64,000 bases of DNA from Mycobacterium marinum (GCF_003391395.1 NZ_CP024190.1:620001-684000); one strand, 5' to 3'. Positions 24,914 through 34,577 are shown, counted from the stretch's first letter. The notes: generated from the letters alone by a model not told the origin. A program made the numbers and translations.

Positions 24914-26248
24914 ATGGCCGTTTTAGACACCGGTGAACGCTCGCTGGAAGCGCGCACGATCCGCAATCTGGGCATTCGCATCGTGCCGTTCTTGATGGCC
25001 CTGTATTTCGTCAACTACCTGGACCGCACCAACCTCGGCATCGCCCGCGCCGACATCAGCGCACACCTACAGCTCACAGCGACGATGTTCGGCCTGGCCT
25101 CGGGCATCTTTTTCATCGGCTATGTGCTGGTCGAGGTTCCGTCCAATCTCGCGCTGGATCGCTACGGCGCCCGACGCTGGCTGGCGCGGATCGCGGTGTC
25201 GTGGGGAATCGTGGTGGTGGCCACCGGCTTTGCACCCAACGCGACGACGCTGCTGGTGTTGCGGTTCCTGTTGGGGGTGGCCGAGGCGGGCCTGTTCCCG
25301 GGGGTCATCTACTACCTGAGTCGCTGGTTCCCGCGCGACTACCGGGCCCGGGTCGTCGCGCTGTTCATGATGGCCAGCCCGATCGCGGCAGCGCTCGGAA
25401 CCCCGTTGGCGGCGTGGCTGATCCACCTCGGCAACGGGGTGTTCGGACTGGCGGGCTGGCAGTTCATGATGATCGCCGTCGGTGTCCCGGCGATCGTGTT
25501 GGGGTTCGCCTGTTGGTACTACCTGGTCGACCGGCCCGGTGACGCCGCATGGCTAGAGCCCGACGAACGGCAATGGCTCGTCGACACGCTGGCCGAGGAG
25601 GCGCGCCAGGTTGCCGGCGACTTTCACTTTCCGCTGCGCCGCGCGCTGACCAGCCCACGGATCTGGGCGCTGGCCCTGGTCTACTTCGGCATCGCCTACG
25701 GCCTCTACGCGCTGACGTTCTTCTTGCCGAGCATCATCTCGGGCTTCAAGAAGAGCTTCGGGATCGACTTCTCGATCGTGCAAGTAGGACTCATCGCGGC
25801 GATCCCGTACACCTGCGCGGCCGTGGCCATGTACCTGTGGTCGCGGCACGCGGACGCCACCGGTGAGCACGTGTGGCATGTCGCCGTCCCGATGTTGCTT
25901 GGTGGGCTGGCCATTCCCGTCGCGCTGCACCTGCACACCCCGGTGCTGGTGATGGTGGCCGTGGCGATCACCGCGATGGGGGTGTTCGCTGCCATCCCCA
26001 GCTTCTGGGCGTTGCCGTCAAACTTCCTGACCGGCACCGCGGCGGCAGGCGCCATCGGGCTGATCAATTCGGTGGGCAACCTGGGCGGGTTCGCCGCGCC
26101 CTATCTGACCGGGGCGCTCGAGCAGGTGACCGGGACCGACAAGGCGGGCATGTGGGCGGTGGGCGCCATGATGCTGATGTCGGCCTTTGTGGTGGTCCTG
26201 CTGCGCGCCGTGCCGGGCTCCCCGACGGCTGCCGAGCGCCCGAATTGA
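24914..26248 (+). CDS. MFS transporter, anion:cation symporter (ACS) type
   Basis: 444-aa, 12-helix major facilitator. LMALYFVNYLDRTNLGIA at helix 1 and DRYGARRWLA after helix 2 are hallmarks of the ACS branch (4-hydroxyphenylacetate, phthalate, glucarate and tartrate permeases). LRFLLGVAEAGLFPG in helix 4 is also typical. It therefore probably imports an organic acid with protons. The ATG has CAGGAGA seven bases upstream. It diverges from the ZIP gene; the catabolic partner of the substrate is not adjacent. Confidence 0.88.
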   Translation: MAVLDTGERSLEARTIRNLGIRIVPFLMALYFVNYLDRTNLGIARADISAHLQLTATMFGLASGIFFIGYVLVEVPSNLALDRYGARRWLARIAVSWGIVVVATGFAPNATTLLVLRFLLGVAEAGLFPGVIYYLSRWFPRDYRARVVALFMMASPIAAALGTPLAAWLIHLGNGVFGLAGWQFMMIAVGVPAIVLGFACWYYLVDRPGDAAWLEPDERQWLVDTLAEEARQVAGDFHFPLRRALTSPRIWALALVYFGIAYGLYALTFFLPSIISGFKKSFGIDFSIVQVGLIAAIPYTCAAVAMYLWSRHADATGEHVWHVAVPMLLGGLAIPVALHLHTPVLVMVAVAITAMGVFAAIPSFWALPSNFLTGTAAAGAIGLINSVGNLGGFAAPYLTGALEQVTGTDKAGMWAVGAMMLMSAFVVVLLRAVPGSPTAAERPN

Positions 26249-26334
26249 TGCCGTGGCGCCGAGCGCTGGCCGCAACGCGACCAACGGGAATCGCCAACAC
26301 CACGTACAAATAGAGGCGACGAGGGAGGTCGATC

Positions 26335-26751
26335 GTGCACATCGTTCCGACACCGCAAGCGGCTGAGGCGATGGTGACCGCAATGCCGCCCGGCCCCTTC
26401 GTCATGCTCAACCTCTACCGCATCCGCGAGGTCGCCGATTACTCGGCGAACCCCGAGCTTGCGCCCCCGGCGCCGGTCAGCGGTCGCGAACTGTTCGAGC
26501 GCTACGCCGCCGGGATGGAGTCGGCGCTGGCGAAGGTCGGCGCCGAGCGGGTCTTTGTGGCCGACGCCGGCGGCTGCTTCATCGGCCCGCCCGAGGAGCG
26601 CTGGGACGTCATTCAATTTGTGCGGTATCCATCCCTGGAAGCCTTCATTGCGCTGATGTCCAGCGAACAGGTGCAGGCCGATCTTCCCCATCGGTTCGCG
26701 ATGCTGGAGGATTCCAGGGTGATACCCATGGCCGAACGTCCGCTCGCTTAG
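26335..26751 (+). CDS. DUF1330-like dimeric alpha/beta barrel protein
   Basis: 138 aa, cytoplasmic. FVMLNLYRIREVADYS and DVIQFVRYPSLEAFIALM are the strand-helix halves of the ferredoxin-like fold found in DUF1330 proteins. GTG start with GAGGGAGG upstream. It sits 23 bp before pcp on the same strand, so the two are probably co-transcribed. Function unknown; no catalytic residue can be named. Confidence 0.7.
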   Translation: MHIVPTPQAAEAMVTAMPPGPFVMLNLYRIREVADYSANPELAPPAPVSGRELFERYAAGMESALAKVGAERVFVADAGGCFIGPPEERWDVIQFVRYPSLEAFIALMSSEQVQADLPHRFAMLEDSRVIPMAERPLA

Positions 26752-26774
26752 TTTCGACCAGGAAGGAACACCAC

Positions 26775-27443
26775 ATGACCAAAGTGCTGGTTACCGGGTT
26801 CGGACCGTATGGCGTGACGCCGGACAATCCGGCCCAGTTCACCGCCGAGGCGCTGGACGGACGCACCATCGCCGGGGCGACGGTGGTCTCGCGGATTGTG
26901 CCCGGCGCCTATTTCGACTCGATCGCGGCGGCTGAGCAGGCCATCGCCGAGGTGGATCCGCAGCTGGTGATCATGCTGGGCGAATACCCGGGGCGCGCCA
27001 TGCTGACCGTCGAGCGGTTGGCCCAGAACATCAACGATTGCGGGCGCTATGGCCTCGCCGACACCGCCGGCAAGGTGTTGGTGGGCGAGCCGACCGATCC
27101 GGACGGCCCGGTCGCCTACCACGCCACCGTCCCGGTCCACGAGATGGTGCTGGCGATGCGCGCGGCCGGGATCCCGGCCGATGTCTCCGACGCGGCGGGC
27201 ACCTTCGTGTGCAACCACCTCATGTACGGCGTGCTGCACCACATCGCCACGCAGAACCTGCCCATCCGCGCCGGCTGGGTCCATTTGCCCTGCCTGCCGA
27301 TGGTCGCCGCCCTGGATCGCAACCTCGGTGTCCCGAGCATGTCGGTGGAGACCGCGGTCGCCGGACTGGTCGCCGGCATCGAGGCGGCTGTGCAGCATTC
27401 GGCCGATACCCGCGAACCCGTCCCGTCACGTTTGCAGATCTGA
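26775..27443 (+). CDS. pcp: Pyrrolidone-carboxylate peptidase
   Basis: 222 aa. Removes N-terminal pyroglutamate from peptides, a cytoplasmic cysteine peptidase of family C15. N-terminus VLVTGFGPYGVTPDNP is the family opening. The triad is Glu80 (LTVERLAQNI), Cys146 (GTFVCNHLMYG) and His170 (GWVHLPC). Corresponds to Rv0319 of M. tuberculosis (222 aa, from memory) and begins the conserved pcp-Rv0320-dcd order. The ribosome site GGAAGG precedes the ATG. Confidence 0.96.
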   Translation: MTKVLVTGFGPYGVTPDNPAQFTAEALDGRTIAGATVVSRIVPGAYFDSIAAAEQAIAEVDPQLVIMLGEYPGRAMLTVERLAQNINDCGRYGLADTAGKVLVGEPTDPDGPVAYHATVPVHEMVLAMRAAGIPADVSDAAGTFVCNHLMYGVLHHIATQNLPIRAGWVHLPCLPMVAALDRNLGVPSMSVETAVAGLVAGIEAAVQHSADTREPVPSRLQI

Positions 27444-27557
27444 GGGCACTAAACTCTTGGCGGGCAGACAATCCTGTTCGGCTGTGTCTTGTGACTCAAG
27501 AAATGCCGCGCTGAGCAGGATAAATGGCCCCGCGTCAAGCCGTGTGCCATTATCGTC

Positions 27558-27586
27558 TTGACAATTGGCAAACTGCGATCTATGCC
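27558..27586 (+). promoter_or_regulatory. Candidate SigA-type promoter
   Basis: A perfect TTGACA (27558-27563) is followed after 17 bp by TATGCC, a poor match to the -10. It lies 60 bp upstream of the Rv0320-like start in an A/T-richer stretch. The -35 is convincing, the -10 is not. Confidence 0.4.
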
Positions 27587-27645
27587 ACAAGATTGCTAAC
27601 CAATCCGGTGTTTATTATTTCGTTATCGTGTCGTAATCTGCTTCC

Positions 27646-28314
27646 GTGGGTCGGCACGAGTTAGCCAGGAAGCGGCGCAAGCCGTCTGTTCTGCTGGCTG
27701 CAGTGGTAGCGCCCGCGGCCGCCTTCTTCGCGGTGGCAGGGGATATCGCTCCATCGTCCACGCGTGATCGCATCGACCAAATGGCCGTCGGTGATGGAGC
27801 GTGTTGTGTGGAGATTGTCGCGGCAACGCCCATCGAGTTGTCGTCGAAAATATCCAGCGGTGCGGTGGGGATGGGTTTTGCGGCTGGTCAGTTCGCCGCG
27901 GCATCGAGATTGCGGGTGGACAGGTCAGCGCGCCTGCTGCCGGTCGGGGTGGCACCGGAACGCGGGCTACAGGTCAAGACCATCCTGGCGGCGCGCAGCA
28001 TCAGCGCGGTTTTCCCGGAGATTCACGAAATCGGTGGGGTGCGCCCCGATGCGTTGCGCTGGCATCCGAACGGATTGGCGCTCGACGTGATGATCCCCAA
28101 CCCCGGCAGCGCTGAGGGGATAGCGCTGGGCAACGAGATCGTCGCCTACGTCTTGGCCAACGCCGAGCGCTTCGGGATGCAGGATGCGATTTGGCGTGGC
28201 GTCTACTACACGCCCACCGGTGCAACCAGAAGCCGCCTCGGTCACTATGACCACGTCCACGTCACCACCACTGGTGGCGGATACCCCACTGGCAAGGAAA
28301 TCTACCTCCGCTGA
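27646..28314 (+). CDS. Rv0320-like exported protein, peptidase-M15-like fold
   Basis: 222 aa, matching Rv0320 in length and gene order. After a basic N-terminus there is a hydrophobic segment VLLAAVVAPAAAFFAVAG, a signal peptide or anchor. The C-terminal part (from about residue 100) has RWHPNGLALDVMI and GHYDHVHVT. These give His, Asp and a terminal His-x-His arranged like the zinc ligands of M15/LAS-type peptidoglycan peptidases, here in a shortened form. It probably acts in the cell envelope. Whether it is a hydrolase or a binding protein is not settled. GTG start, chosen because it gives the basic signal peptide head. Confidence 0.85.
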   Translation: MGRHELARKRRKPSVLLAAVVAPAAAFFAVAGDIAPSSTRDRIDQMAVGDGACCVEIVAATPIELSSKISSGAVGMGFAAGQFAAASRLRVDRSARLLPVGVAPERGLQVKTILAARSISAVFPEIHEIGGVRPDALRWHPNGLALDVMIPNPGSAEGIALGNEIVAYVLANAERFGMQDAIWRGVYYTPTGATRSRLGHYDHVHVTTTGGGYPTGKEIYLR

Positions 28315-28359
28315 CTCGTCGCGCGGCGGCAGCGATCCGAGAGCAGATACGCTCATCGC

Positions 28360-28932
28360 GTGCTGCTCTCTGATCGAGACCTCAGAGCCGAAATTTCCGC
28401 CGGGCGGTTGGGTATCGACCCGTTCGATGACAGCCTGGTTCAGCCGTCCAGCGTCGACGTCCGGCTCGACTGCATGTTCCGGGTGTTCAACAACACCCGG
28501 TACACCCACATTGACCCGGCGCAGCGCCAGGACGAGTTGACCAGCGTGGTGGAGCCGACCAAGGGGGATCCGTTCGTGCTGCACCCGGGCGAGTTCGTGC
28601 TGGGTTCCACGCTGGAGATCTTCTCCTTGCCCGGTGACCTGGCCGGGCGGCTGGAGGGCAAGTCGTCGCTGGGCCGGCTGGGCTTGCTCACCCATTCCAC
28701 TGCCGGCTTCATCGATCCCGGCTTCAGTGGGCACATCACGCTGGAGCTGTCCAACGTCGCCAACCTCCCGATCACGTTGTGGCCCGGCATGAAAATCGGC
28801 CAGCTGTGCATCTTGAAATTGACCAGTCCGTCCGAGCATCCCTACGGGAGTTCCGGAGTAGGGTCGAAATACCAGGGTCAGCGGGGGCCCACGCCGTCTC
28901 GTTCGTACCAGAACTTCATAAGGTCTACATAG
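28360..28932 (+). CDS. dcd: dCTP deaminase (probably bifunctional with dUTPase)
   Basis: 190 aa, the length of M. tuberculosis Dcd (Rv0321), which both deaminates dCTP and hydrolyses dUTP to dUMP. Motifs seen: QPSSVDVRL, LEGKSSLGRLGL, the catalytic-region HSTAGFIDPGFSGHITLEL, and a C-terminal YQGQRGPTPSRSY that closes over the active site. GTG start. It follows the Rv0320-like gene by 45 bp. In M. tuberculosis udgA comes next; here two DUF7159 genes are in between. Confidence 0.96.
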   Translation: MLLSDRDLRAEISAGRLGIDPFDDSLVQPSSVDVRLDCMFRVFNNTRYTHIDPAQRQDELTSVVEPTKGDPFVLHPGEFVLGSTLEIFSLPGDLAGRLEGKSSLGRLGLLTHSTAGFIDPGFSGHITLELSNVANLPITLWPGMKIGQLCILKLTSPSEHPYGSSGVGSKYQGQRGPTPSRSYQNFIRST

Positions 28933-29021
28933 CTGCCGCATAGCTTGCGCGATAAGGATTAGTAGACCGTTGGCTTGGCTATCCAAGAGCCATTGCCGGG
29001 CCATCCGGAGCCATCCGCGCC

Positions 29022-30680
29022 GTGTTCTCCTCCGCAGCGACCGTGGTGGGTTGCAAGACCTTGGGAGGGGTTTTGGACGTCGTACTTGGGGTATCGATGG
29101 CAGCGGCTGACGTCCGGATGGCGTTGGTCGAAGGCGAAGACGGCGACGGCTTGATCGTCGAGGAAGACAGTTTCGACCTCGACCGCAATCCGGTCACGTC
29201 GAGCGCATCCGATCAGGTGGTCGCGGCGATTCTGGGCACTCGGGAGGGCGCGGCCGATGCCGGCTTGCGGTTGTCCTCGATCGGTGTGACATGGACCGAC
29301 CCGGTTCAGGCCGCGGCGCTGCGCGATGCGCTGGCCTGGCACAAGGTCGAAAACGTCATGCTGGTCTCGGGTTTTCTGGCTGCGGCCGCCCTGGGGCAGG
29401 CGGTCGGCGGCGCCCTCAGCTATGCGCGGACCGCGGTGTTGTTCATCGAGCCCCATACGGCGACCCTGGCGGTCGTCGACACCGCGGACGGCTCGGTCAG
29501 CGAGGTGCGCCAGCAATTGTTGGCCGAAGACGACGACGCGGCGGTGGCCGAGGTGGTCGCCATGGTGGCCGCGGCCGAGTCTCTGCCGGCGCGTCCGGAC
29601 GGTGTCTATGTGGTCGGCACGGGTGTGGACGTCGCCATGATCAAGCCGGCACTCGATGCGGCGACCTCGCTGACGGTGAGCGTGTCCGAGGAACAGGAAA
29701 TGGCGCTCGCCCGGGGCGCGGCGCTGGCTTGCGGCAATGCGCCCCTGTTTGCCGCCACCACCGCCGCCCTGGCATATGCGCAAGACCTCAATGATCCTGA
29801 CCCGCTGGGGGAGAGCGAACTGGGCGACGAGCTCTCGCCCGATCAGGAACCCGCCGGGCGCCGATCCGGGCTCTTGATCGGTAGCGGCCTGGCCGTGGTC
29901 GCCACCGCGGCGGTGGTGGCCCTGGAAGTCGCGCTGGCGATCGACATCCGCCCGACGGTCGCCCTACAGCCCAGACCCAACGAGAATCACCTGGTCGCCC
30001 CGCCTCCGCAGGCGGCCCCGCCGCCGCAAGTGGCCGCTCCCGAGCCGAAGATCGAGCTGCCGCGCCCCCGGGTGGCGCCGCGCGCGGCCAGCCCGCAACT
30101 ACCGGCCCCGGCCGCGCCGGTGCAGAGGGCGCCGGAGGTGCCGGTGTTGCCCGCCCCCACCGCTCCCGAACCGGTGGTGGCCGTGCCGCCGCTGGTGCCC
30201 ATCGTCGTGCCGCCCGTGCGGGTACCCAGCGGGACCGACACCTTCCTGCGCCCCTCTGTCCCCAAGGTCCAAGCGCCGGTGCCACGTCAGCAGCCCAAGG
30301 CGCCCGCCCCCCGTGTTGAAGTTCCAGCCTCGCCCCCGCCGGTGGTGAGTCCGAATCCGCGCGGGCGCGGCGGTCTGAGGCTGCCCGGGCTGGGCCGGAT
30401 ACCCAACCCCGGTCGTGGGCCCGCTGGCGGTAGCCTCGGTCCTGGCCGGCGCGGGCACTTCGGCGGCGGCGCCCCCGGCCGTAGCGGTCCGTCCGGCGGC
30501 GGCCACGGGGGCCAGTTCGGCGGCGGCGGTCATGGTGGTGGGTTCGGCGGTGGCCGCGGTGGCGGTGGCCATGGTGGCGGGTTCGGAGGCTTCGGTGGCG
30601 GCCACGGCGGTGGCGGCCACGGTGGAGGTTTCGGTGGCGGCCACGGTGGTGGTTTCGGTGGAGGCCACGGGGGACGTTGA
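29022..30680 (+). CDS. DUF7159-like membrane protein with proline-rich and Gly/His-rich tail
   Basis: About 552 aa in three parts. Residues about 18-235 form a folded domain (VVLGVSMAAADVRMALVEGE, FIEPHTATLAVVDTADG) seen in a family of mycobacterial proteins and suggestive of an ASKHA-like half. One transmembrane helix (about 290-310) follows. Then comes a proline-rich stretch of PPPQ and APAP repeats, and a C-terminal tail of GGGHGGGFGG repeats. The tail's regular histidines could bind metal. Start is unsettled: GTG 29022 is the longest, and TTG 29073 behind GGGAGGGG is an alternative. The next gene is a paralogue. Function unknown. Confidence 0.75.
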   Translation: MFSSAATVVGCKTLGGVLDVVLGVSMAAADVRMALVEGEDGDGLIVEEDSFDLDRNPVTSSASDQVVAAILGTREGAADAGLRLSSIGVTWTDPVQAAALRDALAWHKVENVMLVSGFLAAAALGQAVGGALSYARTAVLFIEPHTATLAVVDTADGSVSEVRQQLLAEDDDAAVAEVVAMVAAAESLPARPDGVYVVGTGVDVAMIKPALDAATSLTVSVSEEQEMALARGAALACGNAPLFAATTAALAYAQDLNDPDPLGESELGDELSPDQEPAGRRSGLLIGSGLAVVATAAVVALEVALAIDIRPTVALQPRPNENHLVAPPPQAAPPPQVAAPEPKIELPRPRVAPRAASPQLPAPAAPVQRAPEVPVLPAPTAPEPVVAVPPLVPIVVPPVRVPSGTDTFLRPSVPKVQAPVPRQQPKAPAPRVEVPASPPPVVSPNPRGRGGLRLPGLGRIPNPGRGPAGGSLGPGRRGHFGGGAPGRSGPSGGGHGGQFGGGGHGGGFGGGRGGGGHGGGFGGFGGGHGGGGHGGGFGGGHGGGFGGGHGGR

Positions 30681-30835
30681 CAGCTAATTGTCTGTTCGAC
30701 GGTTAGGCATCCTTTTACTGCTGAAATGTGCTGACCCAAGCCGATCCGGCAACCAAGGCTCCGGTATGCACCTCGGGAGGCGCGTAAAATCGGCGGCTAC
30801 AGGGTTGGGGGACCCGCGTAGGCCCGCTGTATGCG

Positions 30836-32350
30836 ATGGTCGAACAGGTATTGGGGGAGCTCTTGGACACCGTGCTCGGAGTATCTGTGGCACCGACGGC
30901 AGTGCGGTTGGTGCTGGTCGAGGGCGAAAACGGCGATGGCGCGTTGGTCGATGAAGACGCGTTCGATGTCAGCGGTGATGGCGACGCGGCAACCATCGGG
31001 GCCGCCGAACAGGTGATCTCGGCGATCCTGGGAACCAGGGAAGGCGCCTCCGAGGGCGGCTACCAGCTGACCTCAACCGGGGTGACCTGGAGAGACCCGG
31101 CCCAAGCCGCCGCCCTGCGCGACGTCTTGGCCCGGCGCAAGATCGAAAACGTCGTGCTGGTCTCGGCGTTCCTGGCCGCCGCCGCGCTGGCTCACGCGGT
31201 GGGCAGCGAAACCAACTATGCGCAGACCGCGTTGCTGTTCATCGAACCCGAGGCCGCCACGCTGGCGGTTGTCGACAGCGCGGACGGCTCGGTTACCGAC
31301 ATTCATCGACTCTCACTGTCAGACGACGATGACACGGCCGTGGGCCAGTTGACGGAGTTGATTTCGCAGGCCGAGAGCCTGCCGACCCGTCCCGACGCGG
31401 TGTTTCTGGTGGGCTCGGGTATCGATCTGCCATTGATCAAGCCGACGCTCGAGGCGTCGACCACATTGCCGGTTACCGCGGCCGAGGAACCGGATACCGC
31501 GCTTGCCCGCGGGGCCGCGCTCGCGGCGGCGAGCAGCCCCCTGTTCGCGTCATCCACGGCGGCGCAGGCGTGGGCCCAGGATCCCGGCAGCGGGGTGCTC
31601 TACTCTCACGCGCCGTACGGGCTCGATGCCGCCTACTTCGACGATGTGTCGGACCAGTTGGGGACGGGTCAGCAGGCTCTGGCCTACAGCGCGGTGCCCG
31701 AAGAGCAGCATGAGCGAAGGCCGTTCGCGCTGCTGGCCAGCATCATGGGGTCAATCTTCATCATCGGTGTGGGTGCCTTGGCCGTGTCGCTGGCGGTCAG
31801 CATCCGCTCCGAACCCGGCACCCGCCCCGATCCCGGCCAGAGCGTCGTCACACACCTGCCCGCGCCGGCGCACGCGGCCCCGGCCCCTCAACCCCAGGCC
31901 CCGGCACCGCAGGCTCCGGCGCCCCAAGCCCAAGCCCCGGCGCCCCAGGCCCAGGTTCCGGCCCCAGCCCCGGCGCCCCAAGCCCCCGCCCCGCGGGCGC
32001 CGGCGCCGCAAGCCTCGGCCCCCCAGGTGCAGGTTCCGGCTCCGAAGGCCCCGGCGCCGGTGCCGGTACCGGTTGCCCAAGCGCCAGTGCCCGTGCCGCA
32101 GGCTCCCGCGCCAGTTCCGGTTCCGATTCCTCAGGCTCCCGCACCCGCGCCGGAGGCTCCGGTGCCGGCTCCGGTGCCCATTCCGGTGCCCATTCAGATC
32201 CCGCTTCCCCAGATCTTTGGTCCCGGTGGCGGCGGCGGGTTCCCCGGCGGTGACGATGACCGGGGCGGACGTGGTGGTGGACGCGGCGGCGGTCACGGCG
32301 GTGGGCACGGGCGCGGCGGGTTCAACATCCCGTTTATCCCGGGTATCTGA
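30836..32350 (+). CDS. DUF7159-like membrane protein with Ala/Pro repeat tail
   Basis: 504 aa, paralogue of the preceding gene: the first ~230 residues align by eye throughout (VLGVSVAPTAVRLVLVEGE, ALLFIEPEAATLAVVDSADG). One transmembrane helix (LASIMGSIFIIGVGALAVSLAV) is followed by an outer tail of APAPQAPAPQ repeats, then VPVPxAPAPVPVP, and a short glycine/histidine end. A long proline-rich tail suggests a spacer across the cell wall. ATG start at 30836. Tandem duplication followed by divergence of the tails is the simplest origin. Confidence 0.78.
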   Translation: MVEQVLGELLDTVLGVSVAPTAVRLVLVEGENGDGALVDEDAFDVSGDGDAATIGAAEQVISAILGTREGASEGGYQLTSTGVTWRDPAQAAALRDVLARRKIENVVLVSAFLAAAALAHAVGSETNYAQTALLFIEPEAATLAVVDSADGSVTDIHRLSLSDDDDTAVGQLTELISQAESLPTRPDAVFLVGSGIDLPLIKPTLEASTTLPVTAAEEPDTALARGAALAAASSPLFASSTAAQAWAQDPGSGVLYSHAPYGLDAAYFDDVSDQLGTGQQALAYSAVPEEQHERRPFALLASIMGSIFIIGVGALAVSLAVSIRSEPGTRPDPGQSVVTHLPAPAHAAPAPQPQAPAPQAPAPQAQAPAPQAQVPAPAPAPQAPAPRAPAPQASAPQVQVPAPKAPAPVPVPVAQAPVPVPQAPAPVPVPIPQAPAPAPEAPVPAPVPIPVPIQIPLPQIFGPGGGGGFPGGDDDRGGRGGGRGGGHGGGHGRGGFNIPFIPGI

Positions 32351-32426
32351 TCTTGCCGGGTAGCTGTCATCTGCCGTTCAGCGTCGCGATGCAGTTCGCT
32401 CATCGCAGTCGCCTACACACGGTGTT

Positions 32427-33761
32427 ATGCGATGCACCGTCTTTGGCACCGGCTATCTAGGCGCCACCCACGCCGTTGGAATGGCGCAACTTGGGCACGA
32501 GGTTGTCGGGGTCGACATTGATCCGGGCAAGGTGGCCAAGCTGGCCGGGGGCGATATCCCCTTCTACGAGCCGGGTCTGCGAAAGCTGTTGAGGGACAAC
32601 CTCGCTGCTGGACGTCTGCACTTCACGACCGACTACGACATGGCCGCCGAGTTCGCCGATGTGCACTTTCTGGGTGTTGGCACACCCCAGAAAAGGGGGG
32701 AATACGGCGCCGACTTGCGCCACATTCACGCCGTCATCGATACCCTGGTGCCGCGGCTGACCAGAACGTCGGTGCTCATTGGCAAATCGACGGTCCCGGT
32801 CGGAACGGCGGCCGAGTTGGCCCGGCGGGCCGCCGGGCTGGCAGTGGCCGGCGTTGGTGTGGAGATCGCCTGGAACCCGGAGTTTCTGCGCGAAGGTTTC
32901 GCGGTCCGCGATACGCTGCGTCCGGATCGGATTGTGCTTGGTGTGCAGGAGGATTCGATCCTGGCCGAGCAGTTCGTCCGAGAACTTTACGGACCGTTGC
33001 TGGAGGCCGGGGTGCCCTTCTTGGTGACCGATCTGCAGACCGCGGAATTGGTCAAGGTCTCCGCCAATGCCTTTCTGGCTACCAAGATTTCGTTCATCAA
33101 CGCGATCTCGGAGGTATGCGAGGCCGCCGGTGCCGACGTCAGTCTGCTGGCCGACGCCCTCGGCTATGACACCCGCATCGGGCGCCAATGTCTCAATGCG
33201 GGTTTGGGATTCGGTGGCGGCTGCTTGCCCAAAGATATCCGTGCGTTCATGGCCCGCGCCGGTGAGCTCGGTGCCAACCAGGCGCTGACCTTCCTGCGTG
33301 AGGTCGACAGCATCAACATGCGGCGGCGTACCCGGATGGTGGAACTGGCCACCACTGCGTGTGGCGGTTCGCTGTTGGGAGCCAACCTCGCGGTGCTTGG
33401 CGCGGCGTTCAAACCCGAATCCGACGACGTTCGAGATTCTCCCGCGCTCAACGTCGCCGGACAGCTACAGCTCAACGGTGCGGCGGTCAATGTCTATGAC
33501 CCCAAGGCCCTGGACAACGCGAACCGACTGTTTCCCACGCTGAACTACGCGGTCTCGGTTGCCGAGGCCTGCGAGCGAGCCGACGCCGTGTTGATACTCA
33601 CCGAATGGCAGGAGTTCGTCGACCTCGACCCCGACGATCTGGCCGACCGGGTGCGGGCCCGCGTCATTGTCGACGGCCGCAACTGCCTTGATGTCTCCCG
33701 CTGGGAGCGGGCCGGCTGGCGGGTGTTCCGGCTGGGGGCGCGGATTCGGGCGGCGTCCTAG
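32427..33761 (+). CDS. udgA: UDP-glucose 6-dehydrogenase
   Basis: 444 aa. Oxidises UDP-glucose to UDP-glucuronate with two NAD+. The N-terminal VFGTGYLGATHA is the NAD motif. The catalytic-Cys loop reads GFGGGCLPKD near residue 265. WNPEFLREG and the C-terminal FKPESDDVRDSPAL match the family. Corresponds to Rv0322. ATG start with no strong ribosome site visible. It precedes Rv0332-like genes; the Rv0323c-Rv0331 block of M. tuberculosis is absent here. Confidence 0.95.
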   Translation: MRCTVFGTGYLGATHAVGMAQLGHEVVGVDIDPGKVAKLAGGDIPFYEPGLRKLLRDNLAAGRLHFTTDYDMAAEFADVHFLGVGTPQKRGEYGADLRHIHAVIDTLVPRLTRTSVLIGKSTVPVGTAAELARRAAGLAVAGVGVEIAWNPEFLREGFAVRDTLRPDRIVLGVQEDSILAEQFVRELYGPLLEAGVPFLVTDLQTAELVKVSANAFLATKISFINAISEVCEAAGADVSLLADALGYDTRIGRQCLNAGLGFGGGCLPKDIRAFMARAGELGANQALTFLREVDSINMRRRTRMVELATTACGGSLLGANLAVLGAAFKPESDDVRDSPALNVAGQLQLNGAAVNVYDPKALDNANRLFPTLNYAVSVAEACERADAVLILTEWQEFVDLDPDDLADRVRARVIVDGRNCLDVSRWERAGWRVFRLGARIRAAS

Positions 33762-33821
33762 TCGGCCGCGTCCGTCGGCGAATGCGGGCTGCGGGCAACC
33801 GGCACGAGTAGCGTTACCGGG

Positions 33822-34577
33822 GTGGACCAGGTGGCGGCATACCTTGACCAGACTCGTGCTTTCGGCGAACTCATCGGCAACAATGACCAATCCACGCCAG
33901 TGCCCAGCTGCCCGGGATGGAACCTCGGGCAGCTGTTCCGTCATGTCGGACGCGGCGACCGGTGGGCGGCCCAGATCGTGCGCGACCGGCTGGACAGTTT
34001 TCTGGATCCCCGCAGTGTGGCGGGCGGAAAGCCGCCGGCAGCTGTGGACGACGCGATCGCCTGGCTGCAAGACGGCGCGCAGCTGATGGTCGACGCCGTC
34101 GAGCAGGCGGGCGCGGAAACGCCGGTGTGGACATTTCTTGGGCCGCGCCCGGCGCACTGGTGGGTTAGGCGCCGGCTGCACGAGGTGGTGGTGCATCGGG
34201 CTGACGCCGCCATCGCGCTCGGCCAGCAATTCGTCCTGGAACCCGAGATCGCGGCCGACGGCATCAGCGAGTTTCTGGAACGCATTGCGGTCCAGGCGGG
34301 ACGCGACGGCGCGCCGCTGCCGATCGAGGACGGCGACACCGTGCATCTGCACGCCACCGATCCCGGTCTCGGTGACGTCGGGGAATGGACCGCCGCCGTC
34401 GAGGACGGCCACATCACCTGGTCGCATGAGCACGGCAAAGGCACCGTGGCCGTGCGCGGCGGCGCCGCGGAGCTTCTGCTGGCGATGACGCGGCGGGTCT
34501 CGGTGCCCGACACCGGGATCGAGGTGTTCGGCGACCAGGCCGTATGGCAGAAATGGCTGGAGCGCACGCCTCTTTAG
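33822..34577 (+). CDS. Maleylpyruvate isomerase family, mycothiol-dependent (Rv0332-like)
   Basis: 251 aa. The N-terminal helical bundle of the MDMPI/DinB-like fold (SCPGWNLGQLFRHVGRGDRW) carries the first metal His; RRRLHEVVVHRADA gives the others. The C-terminal domain (about 160-251) is the small beta/alpha domain typical of actinobacterial members. These enzymes usually act on mycothiol adducts; the substrate here is unknown. GTG start. Corresponds in place to Rv0332. Confidence 0.85.
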   Translation: MDQVAAYLDQTRAFGELIGNNDQSTPVPSCPGWNLGQLFRHVGRGDRWAAQIVRDRLDSFLDPRSVAGGKPPAAVDDAIAWLQDGAQLMVDAVEQAGAETPVWTFLGPRPAHWWVRRRLHEVVVHRADAAIALGQQFVLEPEIAADGISEFLERIAVQAGRDGAPLPIEDGDTVHLHATDPGLGDVGEWTAAVEDGHITWSHEHGKGTVAVRGGAAELLLAMTRRVSVPDTGIEVFGDQAVWQKWLERTPL

